From Candidatus Dojkabacteria bacterium (GTDB lineage Bacteria > Patescibacteriota > Dojkabacteria > SC72), in NCBI GenBank assembly GCA_012800885.1, contig JAAZIL010000032.1:1-18325 (forward strand): a stretch of 18,325 nt of DNA, read 5' to 3'. The notes below the pieces were generated by a model. That model did no database searches and was not told the DNA's origin. It saw only the letters and a list, made by a program, of their open reading frames with translations. Of the stretch, positions 6,944 through 14,312 are shown piece by piece. Position 1 is the stretch's first letter; each line of letters begins with the position of its first letter. Both the position numbers and the translations under genes were made by a program.

Positions 6944-7174
6944 ATGAGTGAAAAGATTGTTAATGTTCTTCTGTATGCTCAGATAGGAATCTGTTTGTTA
7001 GTAATTGTATCAGTACTACTTCAGAACCGTGCAGAGGGCCTAGGAAAAATGTTTGGTGGTGGAGGAGAAGTCTATAGAACAAAGAGAGGCTTAGAGAAAC
7101 TTCTTTACTACTCTACTATCGTATTAAGTATATTATTAATAGTAATTTCTCTTTTAGTATATAAATATTCTTAA
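6944..7174 (+). CDS. secG: Preprotein translocase subunit SecG
   Basis: SecG is the small accessory subunit of the SecYEG channel and assists SecA-driven export. The 76 residues have the family plan: a first helix (about 6-25) ending in LLQNRAEGLGKMFGGGGE (25-42), the Gly-rich cytoplasmic loop that is the SecG hallmark, then a second helix (about 54-73). The LLQ-x-(R/K)-x-x-GLG pattern and the GGG(G)E loop are clear. The start is fixed by MSEKIVNVLLYAQ and by a consensus -10 box 7 nt upstream; there is no Shine-Dalgarno. It is followed 9 nt later by the anchored solute-binding protein gene and is probably co-transcribed with it. Confidence 0.93.
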   Translation: MSEKIVNVLLYAQIGICLLVIVSVLLQNRAEGLGKMFGGGGEVYRTKRGLEKLLYYSTIVLSILLIVISLLVYKYS

Positions 7175-7183
7175 TTCATATTG

Positions 7184-8953
7184 ATGTCAAGTAGAAAGGA
7201 CAAAAAAGCTCTGTCAATGAAAGATGCACTTGAAGAGATTACCCATTCACAGAAAGCTTTAAAGAAAACTACAAAAGAAAAAAGAGGCTATGATTTTAGA
7301 GATTGGTTGTGGAGTTATCCTGTAAATTTTGAAAGAGCATTTAAAAAGTCTTCACCTTTGAGTTTTATTCTTCTTTTTGTTTTGATTGCTTTTGGGATAT
7401 TTACCTTCCTAACAAGTGAATTATTTGCAAATGTATTTTTTCCAAAGAAGAAGAATGTATTTGTTGAGGGTAATGTAGGAGCTATTTCAACTTTTAATCC
7501 ATTATTTATTTCTCAGAATCCTGTAGACAGTGATATTCAAGCTTTAGTCTTTGAGAAGTTTATTGATATCTCTAATGAAGGAGATCCTCTACCTAAAATT
7601 GCAACTGATTGGAAACAATCTGAAGATGGAGTTACTTATGATTTCACCATATCTCAGGATCATGTTTGGCAAGATTCAGAACCCTTAACTATTGATGATA
7701 TACTTTTTACATTTGAAGTATCAAAAGAATTAGCTCAGAAATTAAATTATGATACTGTTGGTATACCACTGGTAGATGTTGCTATTGAGAAAATTTCAGA
7801 TACAGAGTTGAGATTTACTCTTCCTGAAAGGAATGCTACTTTCTTTGAAGCGATATCAATATATATAGTTCCGAAACACAGATTTGAGGATATTAGGCTG
7901 GAAGATATCCCATTTGATTCTTTTGCGAAGTTTCCACTAGGTTCAGGACCGTTTGAGGTATATAGGTCTGAGCCTAATGTTGTCTACTTACGTGCATCTG
8001 AATACTACAAACCTATTCCTAAAATACAAACCTTTATATATCGTCTCTATTCAGATTACTCTTCACTAGAAGCTGCTTTTAGGAATGGGATATTGGATGC
8101 AATAGGTGGAACAGATGCAGCTAGTATGGGATATATCAGTGAATATTCAGGGTACTCCGTGTATAGCGAAACTATCTATCCAAGAGTCAAGATGATATTT
8201 TTTAATACTAGGACAGAGAAGTATAAGAGCAGAGATATTCGTTTAGCTCTTAATCTATTAATTGATAAAGACCGATTATTACAAGAGGCAAATCTTATAG
8301 GAGAGCCTGCTTATGGCCCTATACCAGAGAGTTCTTGGGCATATAGTGAGAAAGAGACTCAGAAGCATCTATTTAATCAACAAAAAGCTTCTGAATTACT
8401 GAAAAATATTGGATATACTAAAAATGAAGAGAGTGGATATTTTGAAACAGAAGATAGGAAGATTTTAAATCTAACACTTAGTTACTATGAATGTAGTCTT
8501 AATACTAGGTTGGTGAATACTCTTAAAGATATCTTGTTTGAAGAAGGTATTATTTTGGAATTAGAGCCATTAACATATACTCAGCTAACTCAAGAGATTG
8601 TTGCTACTAGAGATTTTGAGCTATTACTATTTGAGATAGAGACAACTATAGATCCAGATCAGTATAATTTATGGCACTCTCTAAAAAGTGATTATCCTGA
8701 TTTAAATATCTCTGGATATAGTTATGAGAGGATTGATATTCTACTTGAAGAAGCAAGAAGGACTATTGCTAGAGAGAAAAGAACTGAAAGCTATGCTCTT
8801 TTTCAAAAATATTTTACACAAGATATGCCTGTAATATTCCTCTATTATCCAAATTATACATATATTGTTAGAAGTACCATTGATATACCTGAGATGCCAC
8901 ACTTTGTATATCCTTGTCAGAGATTTGAGAATATATCCTCCTGGAGTTACTAG
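7184..8953 (+). CDS. Membrane-anchored family 5 (peptide-type) solute-binding protein
   Basis: This 589-residue protein belongs to the DppA/OppA-like family 5 of extracytoplasmic solute-binding proteins, which usually feed peptides or similar ligands to an ABC permease. A basic cytoplasmic N-terminus (about 1-55) comes first, then one transmembrane helix (about 59-80), then the binding domain. In that domain VGAISTFNPLFISQNPVDSD, LVFEKFIDIS, DWKQSEDGVTYDFTI and WQDSEPLTIDDILFTFE are typical family 5 segments. There is no lipobox Cys, so anchoring is by an uncleaved helix. No permease or ATPase gene lies nearby. The start is placed at ATG 7184; an in-frame TTG immediately before would add one residue. 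It sits 9 nt after secG, and its TAG is 3 nt from the opposing tRNA-Leu. Ligand unknown; it may act without an ABC transporter. Confidence 0.85.
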   Translation: MSSRKDKKALSMKDALEEITHSQKALKKTTKEKRGYDFRDWLWSYPVNFERAFKKSSPLSFILLFVLIAFGIFTFLTSELFANVFFPKKKNVFVEGNVGAISTFNPLFISQNPVDSDIQALVFEKFIDISNEGDPLPKIATDWKQSEDGVTYDFTISQDHVWQDSEPLTIDDILFTFEVSKELAQKLNYDTVGIPLVDVAIEKISDTELRFTLPERNATFFEAISIYIVPKHRFEDIRLEDIPFDSFAKFPLGSGPFEVYRSEPNVVYLRASEYYKPIPKIQTFIYRLYSDYSSLEAAFRNGILDAIGGTDAASMGYISEYSGYSVYSETIYPRVKMIFFNTRTEKYKSRDIRLALNLLIDKDRLLQEANLIGEPAYGPIPESSWAYSEKETQKHLFNQQKASELLKNIGYTKNEESGYFETEDRKILNLTLSYYECSLNTRLVNTLKDILFEEGIILELEPLTYTQLTQEIVATRDFELLLFEIETTIDPDQYNLWHSLKSDYPDLNISGYSYERIDILLEEARRTIAREKRTESYALFQKYFTQDMPVIFLYYPNYTYIVRSTIDIPEMPHFVYPCQRFENISSWSY

Positions 8954-8956
8954 TAT

Positions 8957-9041
8957 TGCCAGAAGGGGGAGTCGAACCCCCACCTTCAATAAGAAGACTA
9001 CGCTCTGAACGTAGAGTGTCTGCCAGTTCCACCATTCTGGC
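8957..9041 (-). tRNA. tRNA-Leu (anticodon CAG)
   Basis: Read on the minus strand from 9041, the acceptor GCCAGAA pairs with TTCTGGC and the discriminator is A. The anticodon stem CTACG/CGTAG encloses loop TTCAGAG, giving CAG. The long variable arm has a TCTTC/GAAGG-like stem, and the T arm is GGGGG-TTCGACT-CCCCC. It is 85 nt long with no encoded CCA. It begins 21 nt after the Ig-like protein gene on the same strand and has no separate promoter that I can see. Confidence 0.97.
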
Positions 9042-9062
9042 TAGAGAGGGGTTAAGAGAAGC

Positions 9063-10220
9063 TTACTCCTCTTTTTTAGAAGTAAGAGAGATCTTTATAT
9101 TCTCTTTAATATCTTTGTCATCTATCTCTTTACCACTATCTGTATCCGGATCTACATGTTTGTAATCTTTCAAAAACATATCCCTATTCACAATCTTTGG
9201 CTTTTTTACATCTTTCTTTTTCTCTTTTCCTTTTTCTTTTTCTATCTTCTCTTTTTTAACAGTTTTTTTATCTTCTTTCTCCTCAAAGACTTCTCTCAAA
9301 GTCTTCTCCTCTGAAATACTACTCTTTTTAATAATATCTTCAGTTTCCTTTTCACTCTTTTTCTGTTTTATTGAATTAAAAGCCCCTTTTATTGAGAGAG
9401 TAGAGATAGCAGTTATTACAATGGTAATACAGAGTAAGAGAATCAAGTCCTTATTTCTATGAAGTATCTCTTTCAAAGTTCCTTTTGTTAAATCTTTAAA
9501 TGAGAAAGATGTTTGTACATTATCATCCTCTTTTAAATTATTACTCTCTTTGTTACTTGCAAATATAACGAAGTCTGAGAGATTACTTGAGTATCCGTAT
9601 TTTCTTGAATATGCACTTATAGCAAAAATTTCTTTCGGTACTCCACCCTCAAATTCTATTGAGGCAATCCAATTACCATTTGCATCTACTTTTACAATAT
9701 CCTTCTTGTTAGTAGTAGTAGAGGTTAGAATAAAATGAACCTCTGAGTTTGGTAAAGAAGTACCTCCAACTGTAATTGTTGTATCTGTTATCTCTGGTGT
9801 ATTAATGATAGGTGGCCTTGGAATGATTAAGAATTCATACTCTAGGAGTTGAACATATCCGTTTTCATCCTCAAACCTAAATCTAATATTATGCATACCT
9901 ATATTCAGAGCAGGAAAAGAATATGGGCTTGATATTTTTTCAAAAGGTTTTTCATCAATCTCTATTTCAACACCTTTTTGATCTGATGAGGGGTCTTGGA
10001 AGACGATAAGGTAACTTGGGTTATCACTGTATTCAGGTAATACAAAGCCTAGCATATTGGCCTTTTGTTGACTTCTCTCTTCCTCTTTCTTGTCCAATTC
10101 TTCTATTCTGGAGGAAGCTGGTTGTTCTTGAACCAACTCTTCTACAGTAATTTCTTCTTGAGAGAAAACATTTAGTGGAAAAAGAAAAAGTATTGTAAAG
10201 ATAATTAAGAATTTTTTCAT
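9063..10220 (-). CDS. Exported Ig-like domain protein with C-terminal membrane anchor and charged cytoplasmic tail
   Basis: I cannot name this 385-residue protein. In order: a signal peptide (1-20, MKKFLIIF...NVFS), a Glu/Gln-rich linker (21-55), and a first beta-rich region (about 56-133, ending in RFRFEDENGYVQ and a LIIPRPP hinge). Next is a bacterial Ig-like domain (about 138-222) with the pattern TDTTITVGGTSLPNSEVHF and VDANGNWIASI seen in repeated adhesin-type Ig domains. One transmembrane helix follows (about 258-276), then a tail of about 105 residues dominated by Lys and Glu (283-385), predicted cytoplasmic and flexible or coiled. The topology suggests a cell-surface or periplasmic-side protein with an intracellular contact region. 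It lies 54 nt downstream of peptide deformylase in the same direction. Its own promoter is unclear; a TAGATT lies 12 nt before the ATG. Confidence 0.75.
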   Translation of the reverse strand: MKKFLIIFTILFLFPLNVFSQEEITVEELVQEQPASSRIEELDKKEEERSQQKANMLGFVLPEYSDNPSYLIVFQDPSSDQKGVEIEIDEKPFEKISSPYSFPALNIGMHNIRFRFEDENGYVQLLEYEFLIIPRPPIINTPEITDTTITVGGTSLPNSEVHFILTSTTTNKKDIVKVDANGNWIASIEFEGGVPKEIFAISAYSRKYGYSSNLSDFVIFASNKESNNLKEDDNVQTSFSFKDLTKGTLKEILHRNKDLILLLCITIVITAISTLSIKGAFNSIKQKKSEKETEDIIKKSSISEEKTLREVFEEKEDKKTVKKEKIEKEKGKEKKKDVKKPKIVNRDMFLKDYKHVDPDTDSGKEIDDKDIKENIKISLTSKKEE

Positions 10221-10274
10221 AGCAGTTTTTCTAATCTATTTATTCTACATTGTATACATAAAATAGGGAAGTTT

Positions 10275-10766
10275 CTAGTCTACAAGCTTATCTGTAAAAA
10301 GAACTCCCTTAGTATGATCATGCTCATGTTGTATTTCTCGTGCTTCTAAATCTTTAAAAACAGCTCTCTGTTTTTTCCCATTTCTATCTAAATATGTAAC
10401 TTTAATTTTTTCAAATCTAGCTACCTGTCCTTCAGTTTTTGGGATACTAAGACAACCTTCTCTATCAATAATTAAAGTTGGACTAATGATATCTATTACG
10501 GGATTAACCATTATTTCAAATACTGAACTATTCTCTTTGAGTATGCAGAAGACATTTACATCTCTGCCCACCTGTATAGCAGATAAGCCACTGGCAGTAT
10601 AACCCTCTTCTGTAATAATATTCTGTGCAGTATATATTAAGTCATCTAGGAATACTTGAAACTCCTCTCCTTCTATCTCTTGTTTAGGTACGTCCTTTGA
10701 AATCCTTCTTAAGAAAGATTCTTCTTCTGGATTATCAATTGTATAAATATGTAGCAATTTAGCCAT
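10275..10766 (-). CDS. def: Peptide deformylase
   Basis: Deformylase removes the N-formyl group from nascent proteins in the cytoplasm using a bound Fe(II) or similar metal. In the 163-residue version starting at 10766, the three family motifs are all present: GLSAIQVG (60-67, motif 1 GxGxAAxQ in a relaxed form), EGCLSIP (103-109, metal ligand Cys105) and QHEHDH (146-151, ligands His147 and His151, catalytic Glu148). An upstream in-frame ATG at 10820 would add 18 residues. I prefer 10766 because the N-terminus MAKLLHIYTIDN fits the family and because an extended -10 promoter sits 7 nt upstream, inside the longer reading. The relaxed motif 1 (Ser for Gly, Ile for Ala) is a mild oddity. The gene is divergent from the FAD dehydrogenase. 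Confidence 0.92.
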   Translation of the reverse strand: MAKLLHIYTIDNPEEESFLRRISKDVPKQEIEGEEFQVFLDDLIYTAQNIITEEGYTASGLSAIQVGRDVNVFCILKENSSVFEIMVNPVIDIISPTLIIDREGCLSIPKTEGQVARFEKIKVTYLDRNGKKQRAVFKDLEAREIQHEHDHTKGVLFTDKLVD

Positions 10767-10773
10767 AGATTCA

Positions 10774-10782
10774 ATTATACCA
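10774..10782 (-). promoter_or_regulatory. Predicted extended -10 promoter of def
   Basis: On the minus strand the element TGGTATAAT (10782-10774) is a consensus extended -10 ending 7 nt before the ATG at 10766. No convincing -35 is seen, as is common with extended -10 promoters. It places the start point at the A of ATG and supports choosing 10766 over the longer start at 10820. Confidence 0.55.
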
Positions 10783-10863
10783 CACTGTTTTCTCCTTATT
10801 CCCTTAATAGATATCTCCACTAGATAGTTTGCAATATATATGGTATATATAGATAGGATAAGC

Positions 10864-10869
10864 TATAGA
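10864..10869 (+). promoter_or_regulatory. Possible -10 element of the FAD dehydrogenase gene
   Basis: TATAGA ends 8 nt before the ATG at 10878, the same geometry as at other starts in this window. A second TATAGA lies at 10848-10853. No good -35 is found at 16-18 bp, so this is weak on its own. Confidence 0.3.
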
Positions 10870-10877
10870 AGAATTTA

Positions 10878-12218
10878 ATGAAAAAATACGACTACATTAT
10901 TGTTGGTGCTGGTCCTGCAGGCATGTTTGCTTGTTATGAAATTATCAAAAAAGACAAGAATAGTAAGATAGCACTTATTGATTTAGGTAAAAAGATAAAG
11001 GACAGAAAAAGGTCCGAAGTAATGATGGGGATAGGTGGTGCGGGTACATTCTCTGATGGTAAGTTAACATTAACTGCAAACCTCTCACACGAGAAAGCGT
11101 TTCATTTGATCTCCCAATCTAAATATCAAAAAATACTAGATTATGTAGATGACATCTTTGTTGATTTTGGAGTTGATTCAGATTACTATCCGAAAGAAAC
11201 AGATCAACTTAAAGAGTTAATCTGGGAAGCAGAGGTAAATGATATTGAATTAGTACTAAGAAGGGCAAGGCATCTAGGTACAGATAGACTTAAGAATTTT
11301 ATTCATGATTTTGAGCATTACTTAGAGGATAATAATGTTGAAATTTTTGATAAAACAGAGATAGAGGATATATTAGTTGAAGATCAGACAATAAAGGGAG
11401 TAATTTCTAGTAAAAAAGAGAAGTTCTTCTCTAAAAGAGTATTACTCTGTCCAGGAAGGTTGAATGCTAAATGGTTACAGGAGTTAGCTGACAAATATGG
11501 TATTAAATATGTGTATGATAAGGTAGAGGTTGGTGTTAGAGTTGAATTTCCCGCCTCTATAATGCAGAGACAAGCAGAGACACTGTATGAAACAGTATAC
11601 AGAGTAAGAACTAGAACTTATCAAGATATTGTAAGGACTTTCTGTAGTTGTCCAAATGGTATGGTATCTGTTGAGAAATACCAGAATTATGTCTGTGTTA
11701 ATGGTTATTCCAATTCAGATCACGAGGGTAAAAATTCTAACTTTGCATTCCTCTGTGAAGTGAACTTAAAAGAGCCATTAGAGAATTCTATAGCCTATGC
11801 CAAATCGATAGCAGAATTAACATCACTACTAGGGGGTGGGAAACCGTTGATTCAGAGTGTGTCTGATTTAAGAGATGGTAGAAGAAGTACTTGGTCTAGA
11901 CTCTCTAAATCTTTTGTGACACCTTCTCTGGAGGATGTTGTCCCAGGAGATATATCTATGGGTATGCCACATAGGATAGTTATGAATATTATTGAAGGCT
12001 TAGAGATTTTAGATAAGGTTATGCCTGGTATTAATAGTGGTTCTACCCTACTCTATGCCCCTGAGGTTAAATTTAGATCTTCTAAGGTAGAGACCAAGCA
12101 GACATTAGAGACATCAGTAAAGGGTCTTTTTGTAGGAGGTGATGCAGCAGGTTTATCAGGATCTATTACAGGTGCTGCTGTAACAGGTATCATGGCGGCA
12201 AGAGGTATGGCAAAGTAG
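10878..12218 (+). CDS. FAD-dependent dehydrogenase, COG2509-like
   Basis: This 446-residue protein has a Rossmann FAD-binding N-terminus, YDYIIVGAGPAGMFACYE (4-21), with the GxGxxG at 10-15 and an acidic strand end ALIDLG. GIGGAGTFSDGKLTL follows, a segment typical of the 'uncharacterised FAD-dependent dehydrogenase' group (COG2509) and not of the classical reductases. A second FAD-contact region lies near the C-terminus: GLFVGGDAAGLSGSITGAAVTG with a final helix MAARGMAK. The middle carries conserved-looking FCSCPNGMV, containing a Cys-x-Cys. Substrate and electron partner are not known for this family and neighbours give no hint. The gene is divergent from def (111 bp between starts) and converges on the MFS gene with 2 nt between stops. 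Confidence 0.85.
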   Translation: MKKYDYIIVGAGPAGMFACYEIIKKDKNSKIALIDLGKKIKDRKRSEVMMGIGGAGTFSDGKLTLTANLSHEKAFHLISQSKYQKILDYVDDIFVDFGVDSDYYPKETDQLKELIWEAEVNDIELVLRRARHLGTDRLKNFIHDFEHYLEDNNVEIFDKTEIEDILVEDQTIKGVISSKKEKFFSKRVLLCPGRLNAKWLQELADKYGIKYVYDKVEVGVRVEFPASIMQRQAETLYETVYRVRTRTYQDIVRTFCSCPNGMVSVEKYQNYVCVNGYSNSDHEGKNSNFAFLCEVNLKEPLENSIAYAKSIAELTSLLGGGKPLIQSVSDLRDGRRSTWSRLSKSFVTPSLEDVVPGDISMGMPHRIVMNIIEGLEILDKVMPGINSGSTLLYAPEVKFRSSKVETKQTLETSVKGLFVGGDAAGLSGSITGAAVTGIMAARGMAK

Positions 12219-12220
12219 AG

Positions 12221-12835
12221 TTAATTCTTTGTTTCAGTTTTACCAAAAGAATGCTTCCCAATTAGTACTACCCATATACTACCAAGAAGAATTATTACTC
12301 CTGAAAGACGCATTACACTATCAAAGTAAATATCTCCCATATTTGCTATTACTCCACCAATTATGCTCATTATTGCAGCACATGAACTCATTAATGTATC
12401 ATATGCTCCATACTGAAGTCCTTCTCTCCCTTTATCCAGATTAAGTGCAAAAAGCTTCCTCCAATTAACAACATTTAAAGCCGCTCCTAGACCAAAAACA
12501 AATTGTAGAATGTAATAGTGATAAGGTTGAGAGATCTGTGGATAAAAAAAGAAAGGTATTCCCATTAGTAGTATACCTAATGTAAGTAGAATTACTTCAT
12601 CCTTTTCACTTTCATATTTATCATTTATTATGCCTATCGGTATCTGGAATAAGCCTCTTGTTAAGAGATATATCGACGTACCGATACCGATAAATTTTAT
12701 AGTGTTTGCACCTAGTTTATTTGAAAGATATATTCCAGCCAATACAGATGTAATGGTAAAAGAACCCCAAACAAAGATATCGGAGAGCGTAAGAAGAGTA
12801 ATTGCTTTATTAATATTATTAATTCTTTTTGGCAT
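12221..12835 (-). CDS. Half-size MFS-like membrane protein (six helices)
   Basis: This 204-residue protein has about six hydrophobic segments (near 12-34, 46-70, 80-98, 106-128, 148-166 and 176-194). It looks like the N-terminal half of a major facilitator: the loop between helices 2 and 3, GIINDKYESEKDE (68-80), corresponds to MFS motif A (GxxxDxxGR), with the Gly-Arg part altered. Full MFS carriers have about 400 residues and 12 helices. The reading frame is closed at both ends and no second half follows: the adjacent DNA is the 3' end of the FAD dehydrogenase on the other strand. It may work as a homodimer or be a remnant that keeps an open frame. It has its own promoter 43 nt after mnmA. 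Substrate unknown. Confidence 0.7.
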   Translation of the reverse strand: MPKRINNINKAITLLTLSDIFVWGSFTITSVLAGIYLSNKLGANTIKFIGIGTSIYLLTRGLFQIPIGIINDKYESEKDEVILLTLGILLMGIPFFFYPQISQPYHYYILQFVFGLGAALNVVNWRKLFALNLDKGREGLQYGAYDTLMSSCAAIMSIIGGVIANMGDIYFDSVMRLSGVIILLGSIWVVLIGKHSFGKTETKN

Positions 12836-12843
12836 ATTTCTTT

Positions 12844-12872
12844 AATCTATCACGGTAGGTGTTATTATGCAA
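12844..12872 (-). promoter_or_regulatory. Predicted promoter of the half-size MFS gene
   Basis: On the minus strand, -35 TTGCAT (12872-12867), a 17 bp spacer ending in TGA, and -10 TAGATT (12849-12844) give a -35 plus extended -10 arrangement ending 8 nt before the ATG at 12835. It lies in the gap after the mnmA stop. Confidence 0.55.
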
Positions 12873-12878
12873 TTTAAT

Positions 12879-13934
12879 CTATCTTATTACTCCTCCACCA
12901 ACAACATAGTTTCTTTTATAGAAGACGATAGACTGACCTCTGGTAACAGCTCTAATTTTTTTGTTGAATTTAACTTGAACTGTATCTTTCTTTATTGGAA
13001 TTAAAACTGCTCTCTCCTCTTTACCTTGATATCGAACCTTAGCTTTTACTTTAATCTTTTTATCTAGATTTTTAATTGCTATCCAGTTCAAATCAGATGC
13101 AATTAACTCATCTTTGTATAATTCTTGTTCAGAGCCGACAATCACTTTGTTATCCTCGGCATCAATATCAACGATGTACATTGCTTTCTTAAAAGAGTAT
13201 CCCAACCCTTTTCTCTGTCCAATAGTATATTTTGAGATTCCTTTATGATATCCGAGAGTAGTATTATCCTTATCTACAATTTCTCCAGGAGCTTCTTTTT
13301 TAGTAGAGTGTTTGTTTACAATATCATAATAGTTGTTATTTTCAATAAAACATACATCTTGGCTCTCTGGGATATCACTTACTTCAAAGCCTAATTGTTT
13401 AGCGATATTCCTTATCTCTCTTTTATGATAATTACCTAATGGAAAGAGTGTTCTGCTTAGCTGTTCCTGTGTTAATCGGTAGAGAAAATATGACTGGTCC
13501 TTTTTTTTGTCAATTCCTTTTTTTAAGTAGTATCTCCCTCTTTTTTTGTATACATTAGCATAGTGTCCAGTTGCAATATATTTGATAGACATTCTATCTG
13601 CCAAATCTAACAACCCTTGGAATTTAACAAACCTATTACAGAGTATACATGGATTTGGTGTATATCCTTTCCTGTATTCATTGATAAAATTATCAGTCAC
13701 ATATTTCTTGAACTCCTTCTCCATATTGATAGTGTAGAGAGGGATATCTAGACTGTTTGCAATTTTCTCTAAATTCTCTGTTTTATTGTTAGGTGTATTA
13801 CTTTTTGAATAAAGGTGTATATGCCCTCCAATAACGTTATACTCTTGTTGCTTTAATAGGTAGGCTGCGATAGAACTATCTAACCCTCCGCTCAGACCTA
13901 GTAGAACTTTAGTTTTATTTTTATCACTTTTCAT
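12879..13934 (-). CDS. mnmA: tRNA 2-thiouridylase MnmA
   Basis: MnmA activates U34 of tRNA-Lys, tRNA-Glu and tRNA-Gln with ATP and inserts sulfur to give 2-thiouridine. The 351 residues match the family. The PP-loop LSGGLDSS is at 14-21. TPNPCILCNRFVKF (92-105) contains the first catalytic Cys (Cys99). ATGHYANV (121-128) and DQSYFLYRLTQEQL (146-159) are family signatures, and SQDVCFI (191-197) carries the second catalytic Cys195. The C-terminal part (from about 245) is the beta-barrel region. Its first 11 nt overlap the iscU 3' end, so it is translationally linked to the Fe-S scaffold and desulfurase genes, which fits sulfur passing from IscS without a Tus relay. AGAAAG and a -10-like TATAGA both lie directly upstream. 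Confidence 0.95.
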   Translation of the reverse strand: MKSDKNKTKVLLGLSGGLDSSIAAYLLKQQEYNVIGGHIHLYSKSNTPNNKTENLEKIANSLDIPLYTINMEKEFKKYVTDNFINEYRKGYTPNPCILCNRFVKFQGLLDLADRMSIKYIATGHYANVYKKRGRYYLKKGIDKKKDQSYFLYRLTQEQLSRTLFPLGNYHKREIRNIAKQLGFEVSDIPESQDVCFIENNNYYDIVNKHSTKKEAPGEIVDKDNTTLGYHKGISKYTIGQRKGLGYSFKKAMYIVDIDAEDNKVIVGSEQELYKDELIASDLNWIAIKNLDKKIKVKAKVRYQGKEERAVLIPIKKDTVQVKFNKKIRAVTRGQSIVFYKRNYVVGGGVIR

Positions 13935-14301
13935 GTTTCTTTCTATAATCCAATATCGCTGCTTTTACACACTGTTGTGCTAGATTTGAACAGTGCATTT
14001 TAATAGGGGGTAAGCCACCTAGTGCTTCTGCAACATTTATATTTGTTATCTCCTCTGCTTTCTCTAAACTCTTACCTTTAATCATCTCGGTTACCATACT
14101 ACTTGTTGCTACAGCTGCCCCACATCCAAAAGTAAGAAATTTTACATCTGTAATAATATCCTTTTTTACTTTGATGTACATCCTCATTATATCTCCACAT
14201 ACAGGATTCCCAACCTCACCTACTCCATCTGCATCCTTAATCTCTCCAACGTTGCGTGGATTAAGGAAATGTTCTATTACTTCTTTACTATATTCTTCCA
14301 T
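13924..14301 (-). CDS. iscU: Fe-S cluster assembly scaffold IscU/NifU-like
   Basis: IscU-type scaffolds assemble a [2Fe-2S] cluster from iron and IscS-derived sulfur. The 125 residues contain the three ligand cysteines in their usual settings: GNPVCGD (31-37, Cys35, with the conserved Asp37), FGCGAAVATSS (58-68, Cys60) and MHCSNLAQQC (102-111, Cys104). The N-terminus YSKEVIEHFLNPRNVG is family-typical. The form resembles the IscU proteins of Firmicutes and Thermotogales; the E. coli LPPVK motif region appears here as LPPIK. It starts 11 nt after the iscS stop and overlaps mnmA by 11 nt, so the three genes form one operon. There is no SD before the ATG. Confidence 0.94.
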   Translation of the reverse strand: MEEYSKEVIEHFLNPRNVGEIKDADGVGEVGNPVCGDIMRMYIKVKKDIITDVKFLTFGCGAAVATSSMVTEMIKGKSLEKAEEITNINVAEALGGLPPIKMHCSNLAQQCVKAAILDYRKKHEK

Positions 14302-14312
14302 CGTATATTATG

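Noticed and set aside
10275..10820. Longer peptide deformylase starting at 10820
   Set aside because: The extra 18 residues contain the consensus extended -10 sequence and are unlike family N-termini, so the start at 10766 is preferred.
12208..12236. CAAAG/CTTTG inverted repeat at the FAD/MFS stop-to-stop junction as a bidirectional terminator
   Set aside because: It has five weak pairs around a 10 nt loop, which is expected by chance in this composition.
12221..12835. Half-size MFS gene as a frameshifted pseudogene
   Set aside because: No second half is found in any frame: the adjacent DNA is the intact FAD gene on the other strand, and the gene has a good promoter, a clean start and a clean stop.
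2711..14301. TGA recoded as glycine, as in Gracilibacteria and Absconditabacteria
   Set aside because: TGA ends ftsW at the murG ATGA overlap and ends iscU at its family length, and no gene contains an internal TGA.
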